Under the pieces are notes generated by a model. It made no database searches, was not told the DNA's origin, and worked only from the letters and a program-made list of their open reading frames with translations. A stretch of 54,252 bases of DNA from the NCBI GenBank assembly GCA_002698945.1, contig NZZV01000129.1:1-54252 (forward strand). Direction: 5' to 3'. The DNA is from Acidimicrobiaceae bacterium. GTDB lineage: Bacteria > Actinomycetota > Acidimicrobiia > Acidimicrobiales > Ilumatobacteraceae. The position numbers and the translations under genes are program-made. Shown here piece by piece: positions 36,594-43,861 of the stretch; position 1 is the first letter of the stretch; the number at the start of each line of letters is the position of its first letter.

Positions 36594-36677
36594 TCAGAGG
36601 CGGAGCAACGAGATCACGCCGGCGATCAGGATCGCTGCAAGGAGCAAGCCGAGCGTGAGTGTGGTCGCGGGACGCAT
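36594..36677 (-). CDS. 27-aa single-helix membrane peptide
   Basis: An ORF below the track's limit: ATG at 36677 to TGA at 36594. The product starts MRPATTLTLGLLLAAILIAG and ends ISLLRL, a single membrane helix with a basic residue at each end. TAGGGT (36684-36689, complement) lies 6 bases before the ATG, the same geometry as the leaderless promoters elsewhere in the window; it coincides with the stop codon of the preceding DUF62 gene. No homologue is recognised. Confidence 0.5.
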   Translation of the reverse strand: MRPATTLTLGLLLAAILIAGVISLLRL

Positions 36678-36686
36678 CGCCTCACC

Positions 36687-37580
36687 CTACTGCGGGCGGC
36701 GGCCGAACTCGACGGCGGTGACCGACGGCGTCGGGTCGCCGAGATCGCGCAGCACCACCTGGTCGCCGGGCCCGACACCGAGCTCGTCGGCAGCCGACCG
36801 CTGATCCATGGCGAGTGCCAGCATCCCGTACGAGTCGAGCACCAGCCCGATCGCTCCCCCGGCCAGCTGGGCGAAGCTCGTCGCCCGGGTCGCCGTGCGC
36901 ACGGTCGTGTGCGTCGCATCGGACGGGTCGGTCGGGTTCGGGATGACGACCTCGACCAACGATCCCCAGTCCGTCGGCAGGTCGTCCGGACCGACGTTCA
37001 ACTGGGCGTTGCCGAACCGGTCGACCCACAGCACCTCGGCGATCAGGTCGTCGCCGTCGTCACGGGGCAACGGGATCGTTCCCGGCAACAACAGCGACGG
37101 GTCGACCGGCGTGCCGAGGTCGTACAGATCCACGCCGTTGCACAGGTAGGCCGCCGCCGGAGCGAAGATGTCGCGACCGGCGAACGTCGCCCCAGCGGCG
37201 TCGAGCTGGTACTCGGCATTGGTCAGCTCGACGGCTCGGTCCGCGCCACCGGCCATCGCGACGGCCGGGGCGAGCAACCCGTTGTCGGGGCCGACGATCA
37301 CGCCGGCACCGCCGGCGACCTCGATGGCGACGGCGCGCCGAACGGTCGCGACGCCCGGGTCGACCACCGCGAGCACGACGCCACCGGGCACGTATCCGAT
37401 GCAACGAGCGAGCGCCAGGGCCCCGGCGCGCAGGTCGAACGGCGGGATCTCGTGGGTCAGGTCGAGCACGGTGGTGTGCGGCGCGAGGTCGCGGATGACC
37501 GCCTTCACGACCCCCACGAACTCGTCGGCGGTGCCGTAGTCGGTGAGGAACGAGACGGTGTCGTAGCGGGGCTCGGTCAC
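36687..37580 (-). CDS. DUF62 SAM hydroxide adenosyltransferase family protein
   Basis: A 297-residue protein of the family that hydrolyses S-adenosylmethionine to adenosine and methionine. Signatures: VSFLTDYGTADEFVGVVKAV, VVDPGVATVR (usually PGVGT), VIVGPDNGLLAPA, AGRDIFAPAAAYL and WVDRFGNAQLN. The GTG at 37580 is preferred because TAGCGT (37588-37593, complement) precedes it by 7 bases and the protein then starts at the usual position. It is followed by a 27-aa peptide gene after 9 bases. Halogenase-type relatives (SalL/fluorinase) share the fold, but the hydrolase is the usual assignment. Confidence 0.85.
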   Translation of the reverse strand: MTEPRYDTVSFLTDYGTADEFVGVVKAVIRDLAPHTTVLDLTHEIPPFDLRAGALALARCIGYVPGGVVLAVVDPGVATVRRAVAIEVAGGAGVIVGPDNGLLAPAVAMAGGADRAVELTNAEYQLDAAGATFAGRDIFAPAAAYLCNGVDLYDLGTPVDPSLLLPGTIPLPRDDGDDLIAEVLWVDRFGNAQLNVGPDDLPTDWGSLVEVVIPNPTDPSDATHTTVRTATRATSFAQLAGGAIGLVLDSYGMLALAMDQRSAADELGVGPGDQVVLRDLGDPTPSVTAVEFGRRPQ

Positions 37581-37649
37581 GCCGACGACGCTAACGGTCC
37601 GGGCCCGGCCGAGGCCCGACGATGCCGAAAACGGTCGAGGAAAAAGGTC

Positions 37650-37686
37650 AAGGGCCGGTGCCAACCCCCCGATGGCACCGGCCCTT
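37650..37686 (-). terminator. Strong terminator after proC (minus strand)
   Basis: A perfect 14-bp stem AAGGGCCGGTGCCA / TGGCACCGGCCCTT with a 9-base loop. Read on the minus strand it is followed by GACCTTTTTCC, a T-run typical of intrinsic termination. It lies 112 bases after the proC stop. Confidence 0.8.
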
Positions 37687-37798
37687 TGGCGCTGCCGGTC
37701 TTGCGACCGGTGCGCTCACCGATGCTCACTGTAGGGGAGAACGTGGCGTGAGAAAAGCGTCACACCCGAATTTGTTCGCGAGATCACTTTCGGTTCGT

Positions 37799-38587
37799 TC
37801 AGGCCCCGAGCTCGCGACTACGTTCCGCCGCCGCCTGGACGGCGTCGATCAGCGCCGCACGCGTCGCCCGCTCCTCGAGCACCCGGAGCCCGGCCGCCGT
37901 GGTACCGCCCGGTGACGTCACCCGAGCGCGCAGCGCCGCCGGGTCGCCGTCACGTTCGAGCAAGGCCGCGGCGCCGACGAGCAGTTGGGCGACCATCGGC
38001 TCGGCGTGGTCGCGCGGCAAACCGGCGAGCACGCCGGCATCGATGAGCGCTTCGGCGATCAGGAACACATACGCCGGACCTGATCCGGTCAGACCGGTCA
38101 CCGCGTCGAGCTGTCCCTCGTCGACACGCACGACGAGGCCGACGGCGCCGAGGACCGAGTCGGCCCAGTCGAGATCCGCGTCGCCGGCCCCGTCCGCGGC
38201 GGCGATCGCACTCACACCCTGCCCGACGAGGGCGGGGGTATTCGGCATCGCCCGGACCACGGCGACACCCTCCCCCGCCGCCTCCGAGATCGCGCGAGTC
38301 GTGACACCGGCGGCGACCGACAACAGGCGCGTCGCCCCGGCCGCGACGGCACCGGCAGCGACCGCCGGGACGGTGTGCGGCTTGACCGCGAGCACCGCGG
38401 AGCGACACGGCGGCACCTCGTCGACGACGGTCAGGTCGGGGAACAGACCGGCGAGCTCGGCGCGCCGACCCGGCGACGGTTCGACGATCGCGAGCGCGTC
38501 CCGCTCGACGACGCCACCGTCGAGCAGGCCGCCGACGAGCGCGGCCCCCATGTTGCCGCCACCGATCACCACGAGTTCGAAGCTCAT
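37799..38587 (-). CDS. proC: Pyrroline-5-carboxylate reductase
   Basis: A 262-residue enzyme for the last step of proline synthesis. Motifs: VVIGGGNMGAALVGGLLDGG (NADPH fold), VLAVKPHTVPAV, VVRAMPNTPALVGQGVSAI, and the C-terminal DAVTGLTGSGPAYVFLIAEALIDAGVLAGLPR, the family signature. The ATG at 38587 follows TAGCGT (38595-38600, complement) by 7 bases, indicating a leaderless transcript. The track frame continues upstream without support. The gene stands alone, ending in the strong terminator at 37650. Confidence 0.95.
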   Translation of the reverse strand: MSFELVVIGGGNMGAALVGGLLDGGVVERDALAIVEPSPGRRAELAGLFPDLTVVDEVPPCRSAVLAVKPHTVPAVAAGAVAAGATRLLSVAAGVTTRAISEAAGEGVAVVRAMPNTPALVGQGVSAIAAADGAGDADLDWADSVLGAVGLVVRVDEGQLDAVTGLTGSGPAYVFLIAEALIDAGVLAGLPRDHAEPMVAQLLVGAAALLERDGDPAALRARVTSPGGTTAAGLRVLEERATRAALIDAVQAAAERSRELGA

Positions 38588-38668
38588 GACGTCGACGCTA
38601 CTTCCACGCCGTTCGACGACGAGGGTGCGATCCCGAGTGAGGGCATCGGGGTCTGCGTGGAGCCGAGG

Positions 38669-38703
38669 CGCCGGGCGGGAGTGATGGCGACCCCCGCCCG
38701 GCG
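38669..38703 (-). terminator. GC-rich hairpin downstream of the YbjN gene
   Basis: A perfect 11-bp stem CGCCGGGCGGG / CCCGCCCGGCG with a 13-base loop. It lies between the YbjN-family gene end (38797) and the proC start, so it may end the mshA/ybjN transcript; no T-run follows. Confidence 0.5.
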
Positions 38704-38796
38704 ACTCGTGGGTCCGAGTGATGCGAGGTACCGACTTCCCCGATCTGCGCCCGGACACCTCACAGGAAGGTGACGAGTCGGGCGGATCGGAAACGA

Positions 38797-39270
38797 TCAG
38801 GCGAATTTGCTGGCGAACGCCCGCCGCACCAGGAACCGGAAGTCGGCTTCGACCGCCGTGTACAACGTGCCGATCACGCGATCGAGTTCGTCCGGCGTCA
38901 CGGCCGAGTCGGGGATCTGCCCGCGGAGGTAGACCGCGTCTTCGTCGCCGACCGAGAAGTACGCGCCGACGAGGGTGTCGTTGCGACGGAGCAGATGTTC
39001 GAGGATCTCGTCGCGGTGCTCGGGCGGATCCGGCAGTACGTACGTCTCGTAGCGGAGCGTGCGCTGGCCGAGGGTGAGCCACACGGTGATGAACTCCTTG
39101 TCCTCTCCCCGCAGTCGCACGTACCAGCGTGGTTCGGCGAGCATCGTCCCGTCGCTCGTGCCGCGGTCGACCGCGGCGACCAAGGAGTTGTCGTCAGCGA
39201 AGTCGTCGAGCCACGCGTCGATCAGCGCGCGCAGGTCGGCGAGGCGGGGTTCGTCGTGCAGTTCACTCAT
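38797..39270 (-). CDS. YbjN-domain protein
   Basis: A 157-residue alpha/beta protein of the YbjN (type III secretion chaperone-like) family. Recognisable parts are LAEPRWYVRLRGEDKEFITVW, LRYETYVLPDPPEHRDEILEH, and LVGAYFSVGDEDAVYLRGQIPDSAVTPDEL. The role is unproven. It is adjacent to mshA on the same strand, as in mycobacteria (Rv0486-Rv0487, from memory), so it is a conserved partner of mycothiol genes by position only. Confidence 0.75.
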   Translation of the reverse strand: MSELHDEPRLADLRALIDAWLDDFADDNSLVAAVDRGTSDGTMLAEPRWYVRLRGEDKEFITVWLTLGQRTLRYETYVLPDPPEHRDEILEHLLRRNDTLVGAYFSVGDEDAVYLRGQIPDSAVTPDELDRVIGTLYTAVEADFRFLVRRAFASKFA

Positions 39271-39330
39271 CGCAGTTCACGCATGCCCGTCAGGCATCGC
39301 CGTCACACATCCCAGCGCGGATCCACCGTC

Positions 39331-40545
39331 TCAGTGACCCAATACCAGACGGCGGGCGGGGAGGTCGGCGTAGAGACGTCGGAGGCGGGCGGCGGCGAAC
39401 GCCCAGGTGTAGCGCGACGCACGCACGGCGGCGGCGGCACCCATCGCGTCGGCGAGCAACGGCTCGTCGAGGATGCGGGCGATCGCCTTCGCGAACTCCG
39501 CCGGGTCGCGGTCGGGAACCAGGAACCCGGTCTCGCCGTGCTCGACGAGCGACTGCAGGCCGCCGACCGCGCTCGCGACGACCGGGGTCCCGCACGCCGC
39601 TGCTTCGAGCGCCACCAGGCCGAAGCTCTCACTCCGGCTGGGAACGACGACGACGTCGGCCGCCCGGTAGTACGTGGACAGGATGTGGTGGGGCTGTGGC
39701 TCGACGAAGTCGACCTGGTCGTGCAACCCGAGCTCGTCGACGAGTTCGTGTGCACGCTCGAGTTCGCCGTCGCCGGTCGTGCCGGAGGCACCGCCGACGA
39801 TCACCAATCGGGCGTCGGAACGGCCGAGGGCGTGGAGCGCCCGGATCGCCACGTCGGGCCCCTTCAACGGTTGGATGCGGCCGACGAACAACAGCATCGG
39901 CACCGTCGGGTCGACGTCGATCGCACGGCGGGCACCGGTGCGGTCGCCCGGGCCGAACAGTGCGTGTTCGACGCCGGGCGCGATGATCTCGATCTGGCCC
40001 TGCGGGTCGCCGTACAGGCGCCGGAACTGGGCCTCCTCCTCCGGACACGACACGCACACCGCGTCGGCACAGTTGATGAGTTCGGCCTCGGCGCGATCGC
40101 GCCATACCGGCTCGGGGTCACCACCTTCGGCCTTGACCCGGGCGAGGGTGTGGAACGTCGAGACGAACGGGATGTCGAGTTCGTGCTTGATCCGGTGCGC
40201 GGCGACACCGCTCAGCCAGTAGTTGGCGTGCACGACGTCGGCGCCGCCGATGATCGCGAGGTGTTCGAGCACCCGATCGGTGAACTCGTCGACGACGTCA
40301 CCCAGCGCCTCCTTCGGCAGGTGGTGCGGGCCGGCCTCGATGTGGACGACGGTGTGGTTCGGCTCCACCACCACCTCGCACGGCAGGCCCTCCCGATCGG
40401 CCCGCGTGTACGTGAAACACTCGACGCCGGCCTGTGCCAACGACGACACCAGCTCTCGTACGTACACGTTCATGCCGCCGCTGTCGCCGGAGCCCGGCTG
40501 CAGCAGCGGCGACGTGTGAAGGGTAATCACGGCCACGCGGCGCAT
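39331..40545 (-). CDS. mshA: D-inositol-3-phosphate glycosyltransferase (mycothiol synthesis)
   Basis: A 404-residue GT-B enzyme starting mycothiol synthesis by joining N-acetylglucosamine to inositol phosphate. Motifs: VAVITLHTSPLLQPGSGDSG, then GGMNVYVRELVSSL, HANYWLSGVAAHR, VSTFHTLARVK and VVVPSRSESFGLVALEAAACG. Length and N-terminal motif are those of MshA rather than generic glycosyltransferases. The ATG at 40545 is the usual start (MRRVAVITLHTSP); the track begins 33 bases earlier. A TAGTGT box (40557-40562, complement) lies 11 bases upstream. The gene matches the redox sigma/RsrA pair elsewhere in the window. Confidence 0.93.
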   Translation of the reverse strand: MRRVAVITLHTSPLLQPGSGDSGGMNVYVRELVSSLAQAGVECFTYTRADREGLPCEVVVEPNHTVVHIEAGPHHLPKEALGDVVDEFTDRVLEHLAIIGGADVVHANYWLSGVAAHRIKHELDIPFVSTFHTLARVKAEGGDPEPVWRDRAEAELINCADAVCVSCPEEEAQFRRLYGDPQGQIEIIAPGVEHALFGPGDRTGARRAIDVDPTVPMLLFVGRIQPLKGPDVAIRALHALGRSDARLVIVGGASGTTGDGELERAHELVDELGLHDQVDFVEPQPHHILSTYYRAADVVVVPSRSESFGLVALEAAACGTPVVASAVGGLQSLVEHGETGFLVPDRDPAEFAKAIARILDEPLLADAMGAAAAVRASRYTWAFAAARLRRLYADLPARRLVLGH

Positions 40546-40595
40546 CAGGACGTCAAACACTACCGACGTGGTCAGCATTCCCCGGGTTCGAAGCC

Positions 40596-40614
40596 CCTGA
40601 CCCCTTCTGGTTGG
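40596..40614. repeat. Single-arm copy of the IR3 repeat next to a stop codon
   Basis: CCTGACCCCTTCTGGTTGG (40596-40614) matches 18 of 19 bases of the right arm and edge of IR3 (46929-46947, with CTGG in place of TTGG). A weak CTGACC/GGTCAG stem can form with the sequence at 40622-40627, next to the stop codon of the XRE gene. It looks like a degenerate or solo element. Confidence 0.7.
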
Positions 40615-40625
40615 CCACCTGCTGG

Positions 40626-41018
40626 TCAGCCGGAGGCGAGGAAGCTGTCGTACACGTTGACGAGCGCTCGCTTCTGGTCGTCGGTGAGGTACTCGTCGGC
40701 CTCGATCGCCTCGCGCACGGTACTGGTGCGTCGATCGCCGTCGGGGAGGATGCCGGCCTTCACGTACAGCGTCTCGACACTGATCTTGAGCGCCTGGGCC
40801 ACCTGTTGGAGGATCTCGGCCGACGGCTTGCGCAGACCGCGTTCGATCTGCGACAGGTACGGGTTGGAGACGTCCGCCAGTTCGGCCAGCCGCCGAACCG
40901 ACATCTCGGCCTGCTCGCGCTGACGTCGGATGAACGAACCGACCCCGAACGGATCGACGGGGTCGGCCGGGTCGCCGCCGGCCGACGCGTTCGTCGCGCC
41001 ACCGTCGGCGCCGGCCAC
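40626..41018 (-). CDS. XRE-family helix-turn-helix regulator
   Basis: A 130-residue DNA-binding protein with a Cro/CI-type HTH at about residues 29-85: FIRRQREQAEMSVRRLAELA, then DVSNPYLSQIERGLRKPSAE and ILQQVAQALKISVETLYVKAG. The remaining C-terminus is short and helical (EAIEADEYLTDDQKRALVNVYDSFL). GTG 41018 is the start; it lies 5 bases after the rsiG stop, so the two are co-transcribed. Target genes are unknown. Confidence 0.88.
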   Translation of the reverse strand: MAGADGGATNASAGGDPADPVDPFGVGSFIRRQREQAEMSVRRLAELADVSNPYLSQIERGLRKPSAEILQQVAQALKISVETLYVKAGILPDGDRRTSTVREAIEADEYLTDDQKRALVNVYDSFLASG

Positions 41019-41023
41019 GGGGG

Positions 41024-41515
41024 TCAGTCCCCGAGCAATCCGTCGACCGACGCCTCGCCGTCGCGGTAGCGGCGGACCAGCTCGGCGCTCAACGCATCGA
41101 GTCGGTCGAAGCGCTCACGGCGATCATCGGACACGCGACGCTCGTAGGTCGTCAGCTCGCTCTCGAGCGTGGACAGATCATCGACCGACAGATCGTCGAG
41201 CCGGCTGAAGCCGAACTCGGTGCAGATCCGGTCGAGTTCGTTCGACAGCTCGTTCTCACCGAGGTCCTCGATCGGCCGAGGCGGACGCGGCGACCCGCTC
41301 GTGAGATGTGACGAGAGGACGACACGCAGCTCGCTCGACAGGTCCTCCGAACGCTCGCCGCGCTCGCGACGGTGCTGCTCGGCGCGTACGAGATCGACCC
41401 GCGCCTGAGCGACCCGCCGCACGTACGACACGACGTCGTCTTCGGCTTGGAGCTGATTCCGCATCGAGCGCAGCTCGTCGAGCGACAACGATCGGGGATC
41501 GACCGTGTTCGTCAT
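41024..41515 (-). CDS. rsiG: RsiG-like c-di-GMP-binding anti-sigma factor
   Basis: A 163-residue coiled-coil protein. The first helix carries D-x3-S-x2-R-x3-Q-x3-D (DDVVSYVRRVAQARVD), the second E-x3-S-x2-R-x3-F-x3-D (ERRVSDDRRERFDRLD). Both match, with one change each, the E(X)3S(X)2R(X)3Q(X)3D motifs known from RsiG, which sequesters the sigma factor WhiG when bound to c-di-GMP. The C-terminal ELVRRYRDGEASVDGLL also resembles RsiG. No sigma target is adjacent. The ribosome site AGGAGG is formed by the last codons of moaD, so the two are tightly coupled. Confidence 0.8.
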   Translation of the reverse strand: MTNTVDPRSLSLDELRSMRNQLQAEDDVVSYVRRVAQARVDLVRAEQHRRERGERSEDLSSELRVVLSSHLTSGSPRPPRPIEDLGENELSNELDRICTEFGFSRLDDLSVDDLSTLESELTTYERRVSDDRRERFDRLDALSAELVRRYRDGEASVDGLLGD

Positions 41516-41518
41516 GAT

Positions 41519-41755
41519 TCATCCTCCTGATACCGGCGGCAGCACCGCCAGTTCGTCGGCCGTTCCGATGGAATCGGTCGGGCCGGCCGGCTCTCCGTTG
41601 ACCCAGATCTTGCAGGTGCCCAGCACGGCCTCGAAGGCCGGGCCGTAGCGCTCGCGCGCCGCTGCGAGTACGTCGCCGACGGTGTCGCCGGGCACTTCGT
41701 CGCGCCCGGTACCGGCAGCGTCTCGTGCTGCTGCGAACAGGCGAACGGTAGCCAC
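41519..41755 (-). CDS. moaD: MoaD/ThiS-family sulfur carrier (molybdopterin synthase small subunit)
   Basis: A 78-residue ubiquitin-like protein. The signature C-terminus SGG ends in the double glycine that is adenylated and thiocarboxylated; the N-terminus MATVRLFAAARDAAGTGRDEV and the internal VNGEPAG are typical of MoaD. It provides sulfur for molybdopterin, the cofactor of CO dehydrogenase. ThiS is an alternative, though the length and 'AAARDAAG' favour MoaD. The GTG at 41755 follows TACCAT (41763-41768, complement) by 7 bases. It is the first gene of moaD-rsiG-XRE. Confidence 0.83.
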   Translation of the reverse strand: MATVRLFAAARDAAGTGRDEVPGDTVGDVLAAARERYGPAFEAVLGTCKIWVNGEPAGPTDSIGTADELAVLPPVSGG

Positions 41756-41827
41756 GTCGTCGATGGTAGTTCGACGGCGCCGGCGTTCGGCGTTCTGACC
41801 AGCGGGGTTCGAACGTCGTGCCTTCGT

Positions 41828-42964
41828 TCAGCCATCCGCCACCTCCGCCGTGGGCGCCTGCGGTGTCGACGTCGGTTCCGCGATCTGTTCGGTGGGCAGC
41901 ACACCCGCCACCAGCCCGACCACGGCCAGGACGACCGTCGCCACGAGCACCGTCTGGCGCGCGGTTCGTTCGTCGAGGTGTCGCGCGACGAGATGGGCGT
42001 CGGCCTGCGCCGGTCGAGGCGAGGTCGCGAGCGTGTACAGCGAACCGAGGAGGAGCGATGCGCCGACGACGAGCAGGACGAGCCGATCGTCGTCGTCCAT
42101 CGCCGGCAGTCCGTGGGTCCACCGGTCGCTCATCCCGCGGAGTGCGATGGCGACACCGACCGTGACCGCGGCGGCGATCGCACCGATCCAGCGACGAGGT
42201 GCGAATCCGTCGACGTCGCGACGACCGACGACCTCTCCGAGCGCGCCGTACGTCCAGCGGATGCGATCGCCGAAGCGGAGCCGTCCGCGACCCAGCACGA
42301 CGTGTGCAGCGCTCAAGCTCACCGTGCCGGCGCCCAGGGCGACGAGTGCCCACGACGGTGGCAGTCCGAACGGCGACACCCCGAACAACATGCCGCCGAT
42401 GACGGCGAGGATCATCAGCAGTCGTCGCGGGCCGTCGAGCAGCACCGCCACCACAGCGGCGTCCGCGCTGTCGCGCCAACGCCAGTGAGGCGCCGCCCGG
42501 ACCGTGGTGAGGACGTCGTGATGGAGATCGTCCGCACGTGTGCGACCGACGAGATCGGCAACCGAGTGCGCGAACCAGTGGCTGTCGCGCGGTTCGCCGC
42601 CGGTGACCGGTCGAGCCGATCGGGCGGCGGCGAGCCCACTGGCGACCGCGACGCCGCTGATCAGTCCGGCCATCTCGGCGAGCAGGAACGCGACGCCGAC
42701 CGGGCCGAGATCGAGATGTGTGACGCGCCACCAGAGCCAGATCGCAGTGCCGACGAGGCCGAAACCCGTCAGTGCGAGCCCGGCGACGACGGGAGACCTG
42801 TCGTGCCGGACGGCTGTGACCTCCGTGACCAAGGTGGTCGACCCGGCGCCTGCGCACGACGCCGACGGTGCGACCGCTCGCGCGGCGCGCGTATGGCGGA
42901 TCGCGGCGCGTCGCGCCGGCAGCTCGTCACTGCGCTCGTGTTCGGTGGTGACCGTGGTCGGCAT
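41828..42964 (-). CDS. Multi-pass membrane protein, unknown
   Basis: About 378 residues from ATG 42964. Hydrophobic segments include VVAGLALTGFGLVGTAIWLW, GPVGVAFLLAEMAGLISGVA, LLMILAVIGGMLFGVSPFGL, SWALVALGAGTVSLSAAHVV, LVLLVVGASLLLGSLYTLAT and TVLVATVVLAVVGLVAGVLP, so roughly seven or eight helices. A cytoplasmic basic/acidic N-terminus of about 50 residues precedes them. No domain is recognised. The track start at 43225 overlaps the divergent FKBP gene and is rejected. Confidence 0.7.
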   Translation of the reverse strand: MPTTVTTEHERSDELPARRAAIRHTRAARAVAPSASCAGAGSTTLVTEVTAVRHDRSPVVAGLALTGFGLVGTAIWLWWRVTHLDLGPVGVAFLLAEMAGLISGVAVASGLAAARSARPVTGGEPRDSHWFAHSVADLVGRTRADDLHHDVLTTVRAAPHWRWRDSADAAVVAVLLDGPRRLLMILAVIGGMLFGVSPFGLPPSWALVALGAGTVSLSAAHVVLGRGRLRFGDRIRWTYGALGEVVGRRDVDGFAPRRWIGAIAAAVTVGVAIALRGMSDRWTHGLPAMDDDDRLVLLVVGASLLLGSLYTLATSPRPAQADAHLVARHLDERTARQTVLVATVVLAVVGLVAGVLPTEQIAEPTSTPQAPTAEVADG

Positions 42965-43180
42965 CAGGGTCCGTGTCGTGCAGGGCGACGGCTGTCGCCG
43001 CCTCTGCAGCCGGTATCGGCACCGGCACGGGACGACTTGAGCGGCGCCGGTCGACGGCCCGTCAGCGGGCGCCGACGCCGTCGCCGGCCGGTGGCGATTG
43101 AGCACCGCCTGAGACACCGGCGCGTCGCTCCCGCGACCTGCCGACCCGCCGGGGCACGCTGCCGATAGCCTCGCATCCTC

Positions 43181-43861
43181 GTGGGAACACAGAAACGTGA
43201 ACGTCAGAAGGCGAACCGTCAGCAACGCCTGATCGAAGAGGCCAAGGCCGAACGAAGCGCAACCGTGAAGCGCAACGTGTTGCGCTGGACGCTCGCCGCG
43301 GTCCTGGCCATCGCTGCCGTGGTCCTGATCGCCTGGATCGGAGGTGCGTTCTCGGGCGACGACCAGGCCGACGTCCCCGACGTCACGCTGCCCGTCGACA
43401 CCACACCGGCCGACACGACTCCGGTCGACACGACGCCCGAGGTCACCTTCGCGCCGGGCGACACGACCCCGGCCGACGAGGCGAGCGGGAAACCGTCCGT
43501 GCTCGTGCCCGACGAACTCCCGACCGAACTCGTCGTCACGACGATCGAGGAAGGCACCGGCGACCCTGCCGAGGTCGGCGACCAGATCGAGGTGAACTAC
43601 GTCGGCGTCCGCTCCGAGGACGGCGTCGAGTTCGACAACAGCTACGACCGCGGCCAGACGTTCCCGTTCGAGCTCGGCGCCGGTGAGGTCATCGCCGGCT
43701 GGGACGAGGGTCTCGTCGGTGCGACCGAGGGCAGCGTCATCCAGCTCGACATCCCGTCCGACCTCGCGTACGGCGATGCCGACCGGGGCGTCATCCGACC
43801 CGGCGATGCACTGTCGTTCGTCATCGAGGTCGTGTCGATCACGCCGGGCGCCACCGAATGA
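43181..43861 (+). CDS. Membrane-anchored FKBP-type peptidyl-prolyl isomerase
   Basis: A 226-residue protein. A cytoplasmic basic N-terminus (ERQKANRQQRLIEEAKAERSA) leads to one membrane helix (LRWTLAAVLAIAAVVLIAWIG), a Thr/Pro/Asp linker with TTPADTTPVDTTP repeats, then an FKBP domain: EVNYVGVRSEDGVEFDNSYD, FELGAGEVIAGWDEGLVG and IPSDLAYGDADRGVIRPGD. Prolyl isomerisation would take place outside the membrane. GTG 43181 follows TAGCCT (43166-43171) by 9 bases. The stop overlaps the next gene (ATGA). Confidence 0.88.
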   Translation: MGTQKRERQKANRQQRLIEEAKAERSATVKRNVLRWTLAAVLAIAAVVLIAWIGGAFSGDDQADVPDVTLPVDTTPADTTPVDTTPEVTFAPGDTTPADEASGKPSVLVPDELPTELVVTTIEEGTGDPAEVGDQIEVNYVGVRSEDGVEFDNSYDRGQTFPFELGAGEVIAGWDEGLVGATEGSVIQLDIPSDLAYGDADRGVIRPGDALSFVIEVVSITPGATE

